Part shown: in pieces, positions 12,392-23,433 of the stretch
How positions within the stretch are numbered: position 1 is the first letter of the stretch
Layout of the letters: every line of letters begins with the position of its first letter
The notes under the pieces: generated by a model
What the model was told of the DNA's origin: nothing
Databases searched by the model: none
The model's input: the letters and a program-made list of their open reading frames with translations, nothing else
Assembly: GCA_003255065.1 (NCBI GenBank)
Contig: QAOA01006727.1
Coordinates: 159,750 to 223,749, forward strand
DNA from: Cercis canadensis
Lineage: Eukaryota > Streptophyta > Magnoliopsida > Fabales > Fabaceae
Direction: 5' to 3'
DNA length: 64,000 nucleotides
Translations under genes and position numbers: made by a program

Positions 12392-13847
12392 TGATGAACA
12401 CACTTTTTATACATTAGTTAACCCTCATATTTAGCTTCTTAAACCTCTTTTGGGCCTATTTGATTGGGCTTGGGCCTTATGTTATGACTTGGATCCATTT
12501 GTGCCTAATTGCAATTTTCAACAATATTGAGCATTTTATGCTGTGTTTGTGTTTCATGCATATCTTGAGTTCTGGATATCTAAAAATTTCGAGTCTTACC
12601 TTGTAGGAAAGCTGGGAAAATTATCTACAACTTTCATTCAGGGCTCCAAAGCCAATTCGGAAGTCCAGAAGGTCATATGCAGCCTGAAAACCAGAGAAGA
12701 CATGCTGTCGCAGGATCCTGACCTACATGCAGTGTTTGGGCTATAACTTGAGATTTAGGTGTCATATGGACTTGAAACTGGTTCCATTGGAAATCTAACA
12801 GATAGAGCTTCAATTGTTATGAAGACTGGTTCACCAGATTTTATATTGTAGATGGTCTTATTTGATGTCGAAGTTGGCTAATGGTTCTAGAAACCTGTTG
12901 GCACTTAAATGGGCCTAACTTACTCATGACAAGTCCAAATGAGCCCAAACCAAAACCCAATGAAAGCTAAGGCCCATGGGAACAAGTGTACCCTAAGGGC
13001 AATTTTGGTGTGCATGTAATTTTGGAGGTCTATATGTTCAAAAAGGGGCAGCCGAATTTCATATTAGACACTTAGGATATTTTAGAAAGCTTTTCAAGTT
13101 TCCTTAGTCTTTAAGTTTTCTCTCTAGATATTTTGTAAGAACTTGACTTCTCTTGTTCATGGAGGGCTAAATCATCAAATCAATCCAGGTTTTGGCTGTT
13201 CTGATTATTGATTATGAGATTATGTGTTGTTGTTATTCATTTAGTTGTTAATCAAGTTCTTTCAATCCTCTGAAATATTCTTTTTGAATTGCTTAAATTC
13301 GGATTTGAATTATTCATGTGTTCATTGCTTAATTGCATGTGATTAAAGAGGATTGTATGGTTAATTAATGTTTCTAAACTTTTGGATGAATTAATTACCT
13401 TGGCTGGATCATGGACTTAGGTAAAACTGGACTTGAATGTTTGCTTAATTCATTTAGTCTTAGTTAATCCGAATTATGGTTGCTTAACCAGTGGACATCC
13501 ATAGAAGACTGAGAGGCTTCTTGATGTTTTCTAAGGCCAAGAACAAGATTAATAATTGAATGAATCATTAGAAATCAAGGATGGAATTAAAATCAGAATT
13601 AGTTAAGACTTGAATTGGTTGTTTTCCCTAAAGTTTACCACTTACAATTAATTTCTGTTAATCACTAAAACAAACAAAACCCCCCTGTTGATATGTTCTT
13701 AAATATGATTTACTACTNGTCTATGCAATTCAGCCCAAAAGAGGTTTAAAAGACTAAGTATGAGGGATAAATATTATATAAAAAGTGTGTTCATCAGTAA
13801 ACCGACCTTAAACTTTAACTAATTTGAGAAGCATCGGCAGCTCATCA
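12392..13847 (+). repeat. 3' LTR of element K, disturbed near its end by an N
   Basis: It matches the 5' LTR up to about 13717. A single N stands at 13718. Positions 13719-13796 are then an inverted copy of the first roughly 78 bp of a K-family LTR (closest to solo LTR L), after which the LTR resumes (GTAAACCGACC...) and ends at 13847. The inverted piece replaces about 60 bp of normal LTR and is probably an assembly artefact. TSD CCCCT follows. Confidence 0.85.
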
Positions 13848-14344
13848 CCCCTTCATGCTAGTGTCCCTTAGAATCATTTTATTTTTCACCATATCAACAG
13901 GTACACTTAGCCACTCAGCAATCCTTCCTAAAGCAATCTTATTCTTGTTGTGAGTATATACTTTGGTTTGGGTAGTCAATGACAAATTCAGCATATAGGC
14001 ATACTCTTCAACGGTTGGGGTTGTGTCAATGACTCCAAAAGTTAAGCAACGGTATGAAGGATCCCAGTAATTCAACATGGTAACCAAGGTCATCTCGTGT
14101 ACATCAACCTTCAGCAAGTCCCAAATCTTTCCATATTTCTGATTGAAAACTGTCTTTTCATCAATGGGGAGTGATTTGAAAAAGTGGTCTACCTCAGTCA
14201 CATCGTTGACTTCGACATGGACTCGGAGCCTCTTAGACAATGTGTTAGGACGTCCTTTAGGTAAACAATCTCTCTCCTCAATTGGTAATGATGCCATATC
14301 CCTTATGAAGGCTCGTGAAGTCTTAGAATTTTTAAAAACAAAAT

Positions 14345-15770
14345 TGATGAACACACTTTTTATACAATAGTTATCCCTCATACTTAGTCTTTTAAACTTC
14401 TTTTGGGCTGAATTGCATAGACTTAGACCTCATTTCATGACTTTGGATCCATTTGTGCCTAATTGCAATTTCCAGCAATACTGAGCATTTTATGCTGTCT
14501 CTGTGTTTCATGAATATCTTGAGTTCTGGATGTCTAAAAATTCCGAGTCATACCTTGTAGGAAAGCTGAGAGAATTTTTTACAACTTTCTTTCAGGGCTC
14601 CAAAGCTAATTCAGACGTTCAGAAGGTCATATGCAGCCTGGAAGCCAGAGAAGACATGCTGTCGCATGATCCTGACCTACATGCAGTATTTGGGTTATAA
14701 CTTGAGTTGTGAATATCATATGGACCTGAAACTGGTACCATTGGAAAGCTAACAGACAAAGATTCAATTGATATGAAGACCGGTTCACCATATTTTATGT
14801 TGAAGATGGTCTTATTTGCTGTGCAAGTTAGCTGACGGTTCCAGACACCTTTTGCCACTTAAATGGGCCTAACTTCCTCATGACAAGTCCAAATGGGCCC
14901 AAACCAAAGCCCAATTGAAGCTAAGGCCCATGGGAACAAGTGTGCCCTAAGGGCAATTTGGGTGTGCATGTAAATTTGGAGGTCTATATCAGCAAGAGGG
15001 GGCAGCCGAAATTCAGAATCAAGTCATTAGATATTTTTAGACAGCTTTTCCTCTTTCCTTAGTCTCTAAGTTTTCTCTTAGATATTTTGTAAGAACTCAG
15101 CTCTTCTTGTTCATGGAGGGCTAAATCATCATATCAATCCAGGTTTTGCTATTCTGATTATTGATTTTGAGATTATGTGTTGTTGTTCTTCATTTTAGTT
15201 GTTAATCAAGTTCTTTCAATCCTCTGAAATATTCTGTTTGAATTGCTTAATTCGGATTGGATTATTCATGTGTTCATATTCTGTTTGCATGTGATAAAAG
15301 AGGATTGTATGGTTAATTAATGGTTCTAAGCTTGGACGGATTAATTACCTTGGCTGGATTCAGGACTTAGGTTAAACTGGACTTGAATGTTTGCTTAATT
15401 CATTTAGTCCCTTGTTGAACCGAATTCTGGTTGCTTAACCAGTAGACATCCATAGAACATTGAGAGGCTTCTTGATATGTTTTAAAGGCCAAGAACATGA
15501 TTAATAATTAAGTGGATCCTTGGAAATCAAGGATGAATCAAAATCAGAATTAGTTAAGACTTGGATTGGTTGCTTTCTCTAAAACTCTACCACTTTCAAT
15601 TAATTTTTGTTAATCACATAAACAAACACAACCCCCCTGTTTATATGCTTTTCAATATGATTCACCAAATAGAACAATCCTTAGGTTCAACTTAGGGCTA
15701 CCCTTTGCTGCAAATAGCTTAGGAACCGACCTTAAACTTAATTAATTTGAGGAGCCTCGGCAGCTCATCA
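14345..15770 (+). repeat. Solo LTR L of the K family, inserted just upstream of ORF1 of A
   Basis: 1426 bp, TGATGAACAC...GCAGCTCATCA, homologous along its whole length to the LTRs of K but more diverged from them than they are from each other. TSD AAAAT is found at 14340-14344 and 15771-15775. No internal region is present, so it was formed by LTR-LTR recombination. It separates the A leader from ORF1. Confidence 0.93.
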
Positions 15771-15775
15771 AAAAT

Positions 15776-16536
15776 CTCAATTGGCCATATTAACAATTCA
15801 ACTTCTTATGGATTATTGAAAAGTTCAAAAATAAAATGTGACCAAACTTGTCAAAAGAAATTTGCAGTATATTTACAAAATAGAAATAAAGCGAATAAAA
15901 TGAGACGAAAATAAAAGAGAGAAATGATGCTTCCTCTATTGTCCTAAGAAAAGGTTGACCTTTAAGCTTAAGGATTCTAACTTAGTAGTCATGATCTAAC
16001 CTAAAGGAGGGCTGGTACAGTCAAATAACATGCATGGTTATTAGGTCAATGCTATATTTTAAAAGTCCAAGGTACTATAGATTGCCTCTCATCGGGATGA
16101 TGGAGACCTTGTCTCGTTGACATGAATAGACGAAAGGTAGAGCCTCTCTATTTACTCATGCTAAAAAGACAAGTTACAACCCAAGTGAGAGCTTTGCATA
16201 GATCGCAAGGGTACTTAGCCCCTTTAGGATAATGCTCACTCCCTATCTAACTCTAAGTTTAAATGTGACTCGGGTATAGAGCCAAAAAAAGTGTGTGAGG
16301 TATGAGTGTTAGTATTTTGTGTGTGCTAGGGAAGCAAACAAACCTCATCCTACATCTACTCACTGTAAAAGAAAGCACATAATATACTACAATTATTTAC
16401 AAATGCGATGCAAGAATATATACACAATATATACATGAAACAAATAATGAAAATTAAATGAACAATGGGATAAAGAAAATACAAAAAGGCCACATTTATT
16501 TTGTACAATTGATTTCTTAGGCTTGACTCTCGAATT
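15776..16536 (-). other. Element A leader (untranslated)
   Basis: About 760 bp between PBS and ORF1 with no coding sequence. It is similar to the leader of G (about 56050-57050), for example around ACCTAA...TATAACATGCA and the stretch preceding the PBS, which supports A and G as one Ogre family. Confidence 0.7.
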
Positions 16537-16554
16537 TCTCCAGTAGAGTCGCCA
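16537..16554 (-). other. Element A primer-binding site, tRNA-Arg type
   Basis: Minus-strand TGGCGACTCTACTGGAGA lies 3 nt inside the LTR end. It resembles TGGCGACTC-x-CTGGGGA, the tRNA-Arg-type primer site common in Ogre/Tat elements, with small differences. Confidence 0.75.
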
Positions 16555-16557
16555 AAC

Positions 16558-19165
16558 TGTTATAACGTACTCGGAGGTTGCTATAATGCGAATGACTAAA
16601 ATAAAAAGAGATTTAGTTTTCGAAATAAAAACTCTGGAGTTGTCACCAATTGTATTAAAAATCGAGAAACAATTGGAAAACTTTTTTAATTTTCAAAATT
16701 TGGTTTACGAACCAGAGAGGGTTCGGAAGTCTAATTGTATATAGGAAATGTGTTAGGCACCCTATAACACCCGTCTAAAATACGATTATCTAAAATTAAT
16801 TATGTAAATTAAATCATGATCAAATTGTATTTATTTTATCCCTAAATGTAAACAAAAGAAAAAAAATGAGTTATTTATTCAAAATAGGACTTGATTCATC
16901 ACCCTCGAATGCCTACGTACCCTAATTAGGGATCAAAGTCCTCGTAGTTTACAATGATTCAAAAAGAATTTTTTTTTTTTTTTTTGCTTTAATCATGAAG
17001 ATAAACTAAAAAAGTAAACATGCAATCAAAACAAATTGTGAATGCTATGCATGAATCTAATCGCGTCCTAATCCTTCCACTTTATTCCCACGCTTCTCGG
17101 TTCCCAAAGTGGCGCTTATCCTTACCTCGGGTAGATAAGAATCACCCCTATGGGGGTAAGTCGCTCTTATCCATCCTTTGACAAGTAAGGGGCATATGGA
17201 TACTATTCGCACATATTTAATTAAATAAATACAAAATGCATGGTATGTAATTTTACTCCTAATTTTATTTCTACTAAACTATTTAAACAAAAAATAAAAT
17301 AAAAAAAATGAAAAAACATAACTTACCCAAAAGAAATAAAGGTCTAACCCAAATAAGTAAAGAAATAAACCTAAAGCACACAAATGTGCTGGCCCAATCA
17401 GCAATTAACATGACAAAAAAATGTCAAGTAAGTAAAGCCCAGTACTAACTCTATAATTAAAATAAACAAACTCACTACAATTACACTAATAAAAAAAATA
17501 ACTGCAAGCCCAAATGAATTTAATTTAATTAGCCCAATTCGTGGGCACATAAGTCCCAACACATTCTAATCTAATTGGCCCAAACACAATAGCAAGCAAA
17601 ATAAATCAGCAACAAAAAAAAAGACTGAAACAATATTTGACTGGCCCATTTTGGTTGGCCCATTTCGAAAATTTATTCCAGCCCAAAAAAAAAAGAGCAG
17701 CCCAATGCTATTATAACAGTAATTCAATAACCCAATAGGCAATAAATAAATAGTAAAAATAAAAAAATAAAAAAAAAAACTAGTTAGAATTAACTTTAAG
17801 CCCATGCATCAGCAAACCAAATAAAGTGAAAATAAAAAAANAAAAAAAAAAAAAAATGAAGTAACTTGGGCCATTAACCCAAATGTGTAAAAGATGCACA
17901 TTAGGATAAAGCACCAGCCATTAACTCACAACAAAATAGGAATGGAAAATGCAATAAACCAATGGACCAAATCAGCACATAAAAATGCTTAAAACAAGCC
18001 CAAGAAACTGAGGTCCACATGAAGAAAGTCACTTAATTTGAGCCTTGGTTAGTTTGAAATTTATATGAAGTTTTGAACCATTCGCACTAGTTAAAGACTC
18101 TAAAGTCTTTTCATAGTACTTAGTAGGAATTAAACCTTCTTGAATNTAAATTAAAAGGAAAAAAAAAGGATTAAAACAAAAAGACAAAACGAAACAAAAA
18201 TGAAACACTAGAGATGAAGAAGCACAATGGGAAAAGAAAACGCAAGGAGATAGAGAGCTTTTCTCTTGGGCATGGAATGGGTCTTAGCTTGACTAAATGG
18301 TGTGACAAAGTAAGAACCTTTCTATTCCATTTTCTCTCTCTAAAATTTTGTTTCTCTCTCCAAGCTAGTTTCTTTCTCTAAGCTAGTTTCTCTCTCTAGA
18401 ATTATGTCTTTCTCTCTCTAAGCTATTTTCTCTCTCAAAGAAAAGGAGGAAATTGGTGACTAGAGTGTAAACCACCTACCTTTTCCCTTCATGAGGCTTT
18501 AAATAAAAAAAAGTATTCAAGCAAGAAACAAAACCATGAAAAAAATAAGAGAAAGAAGCTTGCCCCACTGAGAATGAAAAAAAAGAAATCAAGAATAGCA
18601 AGATATCGAGTATAGGTTCTTCCTTCTCCTTGTTTCGGTTACCTCTTTCTCTATCCTATTGTGTTTTTGTCTTTGACTCTTTCTCTATGCTGTTTGTTAC
18701 TCTTCTTGCTTCTTTCTCTGAATCTCTGTTTTGGTCCTTCTTGCTGCTTCAGGTCTCTCTTCGGTTCGCTCTACACCGCTACTGTATCTGGTTTTTTGGG
18801 GTCTCTATTTTCTGGTCTATCTCCGTGCTCTCTGTTTCAGTTCTCTCCTTTCTCTTTATACTCTCTATTTTTTCCTTTTGTTGCTATTCTATCTGTCCTC
18901 CTTCAGCTCTTTGTTGCTCTTTCTTTTCTAGATGTTCTTTGCTGATATTGTTGTCCCCGTTTTGCTCCTTCTACCTTGCCTTTTATGCTTTTTATTTTGT
19001 AGTTTTTCCACTCACGTCTTTACCTTTCTCTCACGTTTATCTCTAACTACTGCCCATGCACCCACGTTCTTCCACTCTCTCACATCTCTTTCCTTATCTT
19101 ATCAGCATGTTAGTTTATTTATTTATTATTATTTCTTTTTTATTGGACGAAAATAAGTGTTTACA
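16558..19165 (-). repeat. 5' LTR of element A (Ogre-like)
   Basis: Bounded by TG (16558) and CA (19165) as read on the plus strand. The first 250 bp resemble the starts of G's LTRs (47695 and 57076), including GTTAGGCACCCTA at about 16752. It is long (2.6 kb), as usual for Ogre. It contains Ns at 17841 (inside poly-A) and 18146, a CT-rich tandem region, and a pyrimidine-rich run 18600-19090 that gives long but meaningless Leu/Phe/Ser/Cys-rich readings. The partner LTR lies outside the window. Confidence 0.85.
18331..18437. repeat. CT-rich imperfect tandem repeat in the LTR of A
   Basis: About five imperfect copies of a roughly 20-24-bp unit of the form TTTCTCTCTCTAAGCTAG. It is low-complexity sequence without coding potential. 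Confidence 0.7.
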
Positions 19166-19170
19166 CCCAT

Positions 19171-19809
19171 CATGAGTAACACGCCTATCAAATTGCCGAA
19201 GCCTCCCCAATAGTATATGTCCCGCTTGAATTGGTACAACATCACATGAAAATTCATCCTTATATCTACCAATAGCACAGAGACTAATACTTGCTTAGTT
19301 ACCCTAATTTCTCCATAATCATTCAACCATTGTAATTTATAAGGTCTAGAATTCTTTTAGGTAGGTAGGTTTAGCTTATCCACTAAGGTAGTACTAGCTA
19401 TATTTATGCAACTACCACCATCAATTATCATACTACAAACCTTACCATTGACATGACATCTTGTGTGGAAGATATTGTCCCTTTGGAGCTCTCATTCCTC
19501 CTTAGCTTGGGCACTAAAAGCTCTCTTTATCATAAGAAAATTTTCTTCCACTGGGTACTCAATGTCTTTATCATCTTCTTCTAGGAGTGGTATGGACTCT
19601 TCTGTTGACTCATCTTCGGTTTCCAAATCACCTTATCCCTTGAGGATCATTTCCCTCTTGTTTGGGCATTGGGAATCAATGTGCCCCCCAAAACACTTGA
19701 AGCACTTGATGTCTCTATTCCTTGAAGGTTATGCTTTGGCCTTGTCCTTGGAACTGTTGTCTCCATCCTTGTGTTGCTTGAAGGGCTCAATTTTAGGCTT
19801 AATATTCAC
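19171..19809 (-). pseudogene. Element B zinc knuckle and aspartic protease (N-terminal part)
   Basis: Knuckle CFKCFGGHIDSQC at about 19695-19655 (one residue shorter than the usual C-x2-C-x4-H-x4-C). The protease active site DGGS follows in MIIDGGSCINIAS (about 19450-19410), with VDKLNLPT after it. A frame change near 19240 leads to DVVPIQAGHILLGR, the conserved flap-to-dimer region, ending at THDG where the LTR of A begins. Stops lie near 19800, 19635 and 19490. It is a retroviral-type pepsin-like protease of gag-pol, disrupted by both mutation and the insertion. Confidence 0.85.
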
Positions 19810-20791
19810 CTATTCATCCTTGTTCCAAGTCGATTTCCATGGAGAAGATGGACCCGAATTAAACTTGCTAGAACTAGAAGTGAACCTTAAGGAACCCTTC
19901 CTCTTAAATTGCTTCTCTACTTTCATAGCCACATGCAACATATCCTCCAACTCTACATAGTGTTGTAGCTCCACCACATTAGTTATATCTCTATTCAACC
20001 CATGTAGGAACCTTGCCATAGTAGCCTCATGATCTTCCTCTATGTCGGCTCTTATCATAGCAACTTCTATTTCCTCGTGGTAGTCTTCTACACTCTTAGA
20101 GTCTTGAGTCAACCCTTGTAGCTTTTGAAAAAGGTCTGGATAATAATACTTGGGAGGAACCTCTTTCTCATGATAGCCTTCATGTCTTCCCATGAAGCTA
20201 TGGGTCTCTCATGGTTTCTCCTTCTATTTAGTACAAGTTGATCCCACCAAATGATGACATAATTCGTGAACTCTACCACTACAAGCTTCACTTTCTTCTC
20301 TTCTGAATAATGATGGCAATCAAATACATGCTCCACATTTTTCTTCTCTTCTAAATAATGATCATTCCTCCCTTGAAAAGTTGGAATCCTCATTTTGATC
20401 CCACTTAGATCTCGATCTACTGGAGGTTGTGTTGCCCTTCTTTCCTTTGGTCACGTCTATCAAACTGATGTGGGTTTCCAACATCACTTTGATCACTCAC
20501 ATCCTGGCCTTCATAAGCGTCTCTTGCCCTTCTCCTTCTTCTATTGTGCCTCATATAGTCTCCTTTGACCTTGGAATCATTATGTCCACTTCCCTCTTCT
20601 TCATCATCAACAACCCTCATATTCCTCCTCCTTGCTTCGGGAACTAGAGGCATATGTCCTCCATGTAAATCTTCCTGATACTTCCCCATTCAATCATGCA
20701 ACTCTTCAAACCTCACATTGATCCTCTCGTATTGTTGCTACATGGCATGAAGTGTAAAGGCTTGACTTCTAACCTCACTCTTTCAATCCAT
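19810..20791 (-). pseudogene. Element B gag (Retrotrans_gag type)
   Basis: The start codon is at 20791 (MD, then a stop). A basic/acidic N-terminal region contains VPEARRRNMRVVDDEEEGSG (about 20640-20580). The capsid core contains IPTFQGRNDHYLEEKKNVE (about 20387-20335) and TNYVIIWWDQLVLNRRR (about 20265-20220). A frame change near 20150 leads to FQKLQGLTQDSKSVEDYHEE and LHGLNRDITNVVELQHYVE (about 19995-19945), then MAMKVEKQFKRKGS-like basic sequence. This is the plant Ty3-gypsy gag that packages element RNA. At least one frameshift and two early stops make it inactive. Confidence 0.88.
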
Positions 20792-21832
20792 AGTGTCTTG
20801 AACCTAAAAAAAGTGTTAGCAAGACACCTCACTAATTCCTCACATGTTTGCACTCAAAGAATGTCATTTACACTTGTGTTTTAGGCACACTAGTTGGTTT
20901 TTACCCTCTAATGGACTCGCACACTCTTGCCTTTACCTACTCTTACTTTCTTTCATTTGTTCTTTGTGGAACTAATGAGCAAATCAAGAGCTGAGGTCAA
21001 TGTGACAAACATCCACAGCAAATCACTCACACATATAAAGAACAAGCATGACATAAGCATAAAAGAGTTTCAAGAAATGAGTTTAGCACAACAAGTAAAA
21101 TGAAGAATCAAGGAAATAAAATTTAGAAATTAGGAATAAGATTAATGGCAATCAACACCGAATAAGATTACAAACAAGAAAGCAATTTGGTTCATAAGGA
21201 AATTTGGAAAGTCAGCAATCAATAAAGCACAAAATTGAAAAAAATATAAAATTGGATAGGGCGCTGAGGCTTCTGCCCCTCAGACGCTGCAGCATCCAAC
21301 CCTAGGCACTGTGGCGCCCTTGTTCCTAAATTTTGGGTTTGTTCCAATCATTTTGAACACAATTTCAAGAAAAAAAAATTTAAGAAATCTCAATCAAGAC
21401 CATGCAATAAGCAAGAAGCAACTTTAAGAAGCAATTAATCTCACTCTTTTGATCAAATCCAACAATTTTTTTTATACGGATTTTTTAGAAATTTGCTCAA
21501 TAACACTTTAAATGCCAAGCCCATAATTTTTTTTATCCTATAATTTAATCATGATTCATACAAGCTCAAATGATGACTAAGATAGTTCAATAGCCCATAA
21601 ATTGCATCAAGAATGAAAAAAGCACAAAAAATTGGAAAGCCAAAAATGCCAAACACCATCTTAAAGATAGTTATAGGACTCAATGGGAATTTCAAGAAAA
21701 GTTGCCCAAAAATTTTTTCTAAGCAAAATCAAGAAGGAATCAAGATGAACAATGAAGAACATCAAAGAAACATAGAAAACAAAAAATTTCAGAAATAAAA
21801 AAAAATGAAAATCGAACCTTATTTAGAACTAT
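20792..21832 (-). other. Element B leader (untranslated)
   Basis: About 1 kb of AT-rich sequence between PBS and gag with no gene. It resembles the leaders of E (25884-26837, opposite strand) and D (63367-64000), for example the run near TTTTTTAGAAATTTGCTCAA. Confidence 0.7.
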
Positions 21833-21846
21833 GAGCTCTGATACCA
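21833..21846 (-). other. Element B primer-binding site, tRNA-Met type
   Basis: Minus-strand TGGTATCAGAGCTC lies 2 nt inside the LTR. It is complementary to the 3' end of plant initiator tRNA-Met. Confidence 0.88.
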
Positions 21847-21848
21847 GA

Positions 21849-22685
21849 TGATGTGAATCCCTAGGGGGTAACTCAAAGGTAGAGATTCCAAATGCCCGAT
21901 GAACCATTTAAATGGAGTTTCAGAACAAAAACAAGGACCTTGACCAGTCACTTAGCAAAGCGGAAACTGAAGGTATCCGATGAAGGATATGAATGTCTCT
22001 CTCGAGAAAGATAGAAGGCGAGCGATAAGTTATAGGTCTATCGCCACAAGAACCGTTGGTTCTTGATAAGATCTAGAAGTTATTTCAAAGAACAATGAAG
22101 AAAAACTCTCTCTTCATTCAAATTTTGAATATTTCCCTATTATTTGCCATAAGAGGGTCAACTCCTTTATAAAAGAAAATAAACATAATTCTAAGTCTAG
22201 TTGTGCCAAAGCCTTAAACAAAACCTAAATAAGCCCAAACTTATAGCTAAATGTCCCAAAATGAATGAATTAATAACCTAAGTGTAATTGCTCATAAATT
22301 AAGCCCAAAGTGGCTAAAAGTTGGTATAGACCTGGATCCACTAACAAAAACGCTCGTTTTGGGTCAAAACTCGCAAGGCTAAAAACTAACGGGGTGTTGC
22401 AATGCCTGAAGTTCTGCCTAGAAGCCATTCTGAGTCATTTGGGGTGTTGTGGCGTCGGGTTTTGGAGGCTGTGGCACCCAAGGTTCTGTCTTGTCTTCAA
22501 CAAGTTCATTTTTAGTCCAAATGAAGCTCACAAGTCTTTGGTCTTCATCTACACTTGCTCCTTGAGTCTCGATCTTCTTAATCAAGTCATTCAAAGCTCC
22601 ATGAATCATTTTAGCTCTTGCTCTTGTGATCGGACCCACGGACATGGATAATGGGTCTCTTGATTAGGTGTCATGATCCTCATCA
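21849..22685 (-). repeat. 5' LTR of element B (Met family)
   Basis: 837 bp; on the minus strand it begins TGATGAGGATCATGAC and ends near TTCACATCA. The first part, although U3 of an LTR, still reads as the C-terminal tail of a Met-family polyprotein (GPITRARAKMIHGALNDLIKK, about 22635-22575), because the 3' LTR of this family overlaps the end of pol. Confidence 0.88.
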
Positions 22686-23433
22686 GTTTAGACCCAAAAC
22701 ACAAGCCAAGAAGCAAGGAATAAAGAATGGAGGATGGTTGCTCAATTAAGGCATTAGAAGGGTTTTTTGGTGAAGAAGGGTAGCAAGGAAGCAACCCAAC
22801 GCCCTAGAAATGGTGCCTTAGCACCTAGCTGCTGGTTGCACCTACACCCTTAAGAAGAACATAAGTGCCCTAGTGCTTCAGAGCAAGAGTCCTAGCGCCT
22901 GGGCCCTTTTTCCTCAGCGTGTGTTTTGGTTCTTCTTGTATGTTTTGGGCTCTAAGCCTAGGTTATTTTGGGCCCATTTTATGGACAATTAAACTAGGTT
23001 ATTTTCTCCTTTCAGTAGTGGGTTTGTATTAGGTTTTTTGGGTATTTTTAATTGGGCTTTGATTTTATCGAATTAGGTTAATTAGGTTTGCTTTGTTTAA
23101 AGGGAGATCATTTCCCTTGTGATGGTCATTATTTAGATTCTAATAAAAGTTGAGAGGTTTTTTCCTTCTTGGTTCTTTTGAAGAACTCTTAGAACTTATC
23201 AAGAACCCTAGGTTCTAGTGGTGTTATCCTAGCTTATCACTTTCCCTCTCATCCTCATCTAGAGTGTGGTGCCTAAATTTTCTATACCTTCAGTTCTTAT
23301 CTTTCTAGGTAATGGGTCAAGGTGCTTTAATTTCTATTTTTTGATCATATGGACTTCTATTGGATGACTATCAGGCAACTTGAATCTCTACCAAAACGTG
23401 ATGGATCTCAGGCAATCCTAGAGGTTCACATTA
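22686..23433 (+). repeat. Plus-strand Met-family LTR, 5' start outside window (candidate 5' LTR of F)
   Basis: It aligns with 46120-46873: GTTTAGACCCAAAACAC..., a polymorphic middle, AAGAACTCTTAGAACTTATC, then CTAGAGGTTCACA near 23430. Its first roughly 100 bp are missing because B is inserted here. No PBS follows: the next bases (ACACACACCC) belong to other DNA. Assignment as the 5' LTR of F is inference from orientation and order. Confidence 0.8.

Larger units (their letters stand above)
7169..13847 (+). mobile_element. Element K: Athila-derived non-autonomous LTR retrotransposon nested in ORF1 of A
   Basis: Two direct LTRs (7169-8599 and 12392-13847) flank a 3.8-kb interior. Both begin TGATGA and end TCATCA. 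The 5-bp target-site duplication CCCCT is present at 7164-7168 and 13848-13852. The PBS matches tRNA-Asp, as in Athila elements. The interior keeps a decayed gag C-terminal part, a 65-codon pol scrap, and long non-coding AT-rich parts, with a purine-rich tract before the 3' LTR. There is no protease, RT core or integrase, so it must have moved with proteins made elsewhere. The LTRs look very similar by eye, suggesting a fairly recent insertion. Confidence 0.93.
5616..14296 (-). pseudogene. Element A ORF1: DUF7745-like protein with C-terminal coiled coil, split by element K
   Basis: This is the extra ORF1 of Ogre-type elements; its function is unknown. The probable start is MASLPIEE at 14296. 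The N-terminal half (14296-13853) holds KYGKIWDLLKVDV, a middle ...YRCLTFG...TPTVEEYAYML motif, and ends at TSMKG. The sequence resumes at 7163 as PMTFIIPSLQNF and LIALCIYKLIVLPS, then VPAILANTFGALN and LFIWLFYH, as in DUF7745 proteins, and ends near 6540 with YTKGLAEMEFEY. A long Glu/Lys-rich coiled coil follows to a stop at 5616. Removing K (7169-13847) and one TSD copy rejoins the halves with an in-frame TAG between them. Further stops occur near 6600, 6430, 6240 and 6010. Without K the ORF would be about 690 codons. Confidence 0.8.
1..19165 (-). mobile_element. Element A: Ogre/Tat-type Ty3-gypsy LTR retrotransposon, 3' part outside window
   Basis: Read on the minus strand the order is 5' LTR (19165-16558), tRNA-Arg-type PBS, leader, ORF1 (DUF7745-like plus coiled coil), gag with two knuckle-like motifs, aspartic protease, G-patch, a short intron, reverse transcriptase and the beginning of RNase H, then the window edge. 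An extra ORF1 before gag and an intron before RT are known hallmarks of Ogre elements. The 5' LTR abuts CCCAT (19166-19170) in the protease region of element B; the matching TSD copy would lie left of position 1. K and the solo LTR L are nested in it. Frameshifts and stops in most domains make it inactive as sequenced. Confidence 0.9.
19166..22685 (-). mobile_element. Element B: Met-family Ty3-gypsy retrotransposon, 5' part (rest left of window)
   Basis: Minus-strand order: 5' LTR 22685-21849, tRNA-Met PBS 21846-21833, leader, gag, zinc knuckle, protease start. It is cut at 19166-19170 by insertion of A. The same family occurs as D, E, F and H. The LTR starts inside a plus-strand LTR of the same family at 22686, so B was itself inserted there (candidate TSD GTTTA at 22686-22690; partner not visible). 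Confidence 0.88.

Noticed and set aside
12543-12746. Conserved readings in K-family LTRs (also 14503-14700)
   Set aside because: The similarity between copies is explained by LTR identity at DNA level; not open in all copies (the 5' LTR has breaks) and no domain.
18630-19156. Several overlapping long readings (up to 138 codons) rich in Leu, Ser, Phe and Cys
   Set aside because: They lie in a pyrimidine-rich stretch of the LTR of A, are open in three frames simultaneously, and have no domain features; typical low-complexity artefact.
19463-19960. 165-codon plus-strand reading
   Set aside because: Antisense of gag/knuckle/protease of B.
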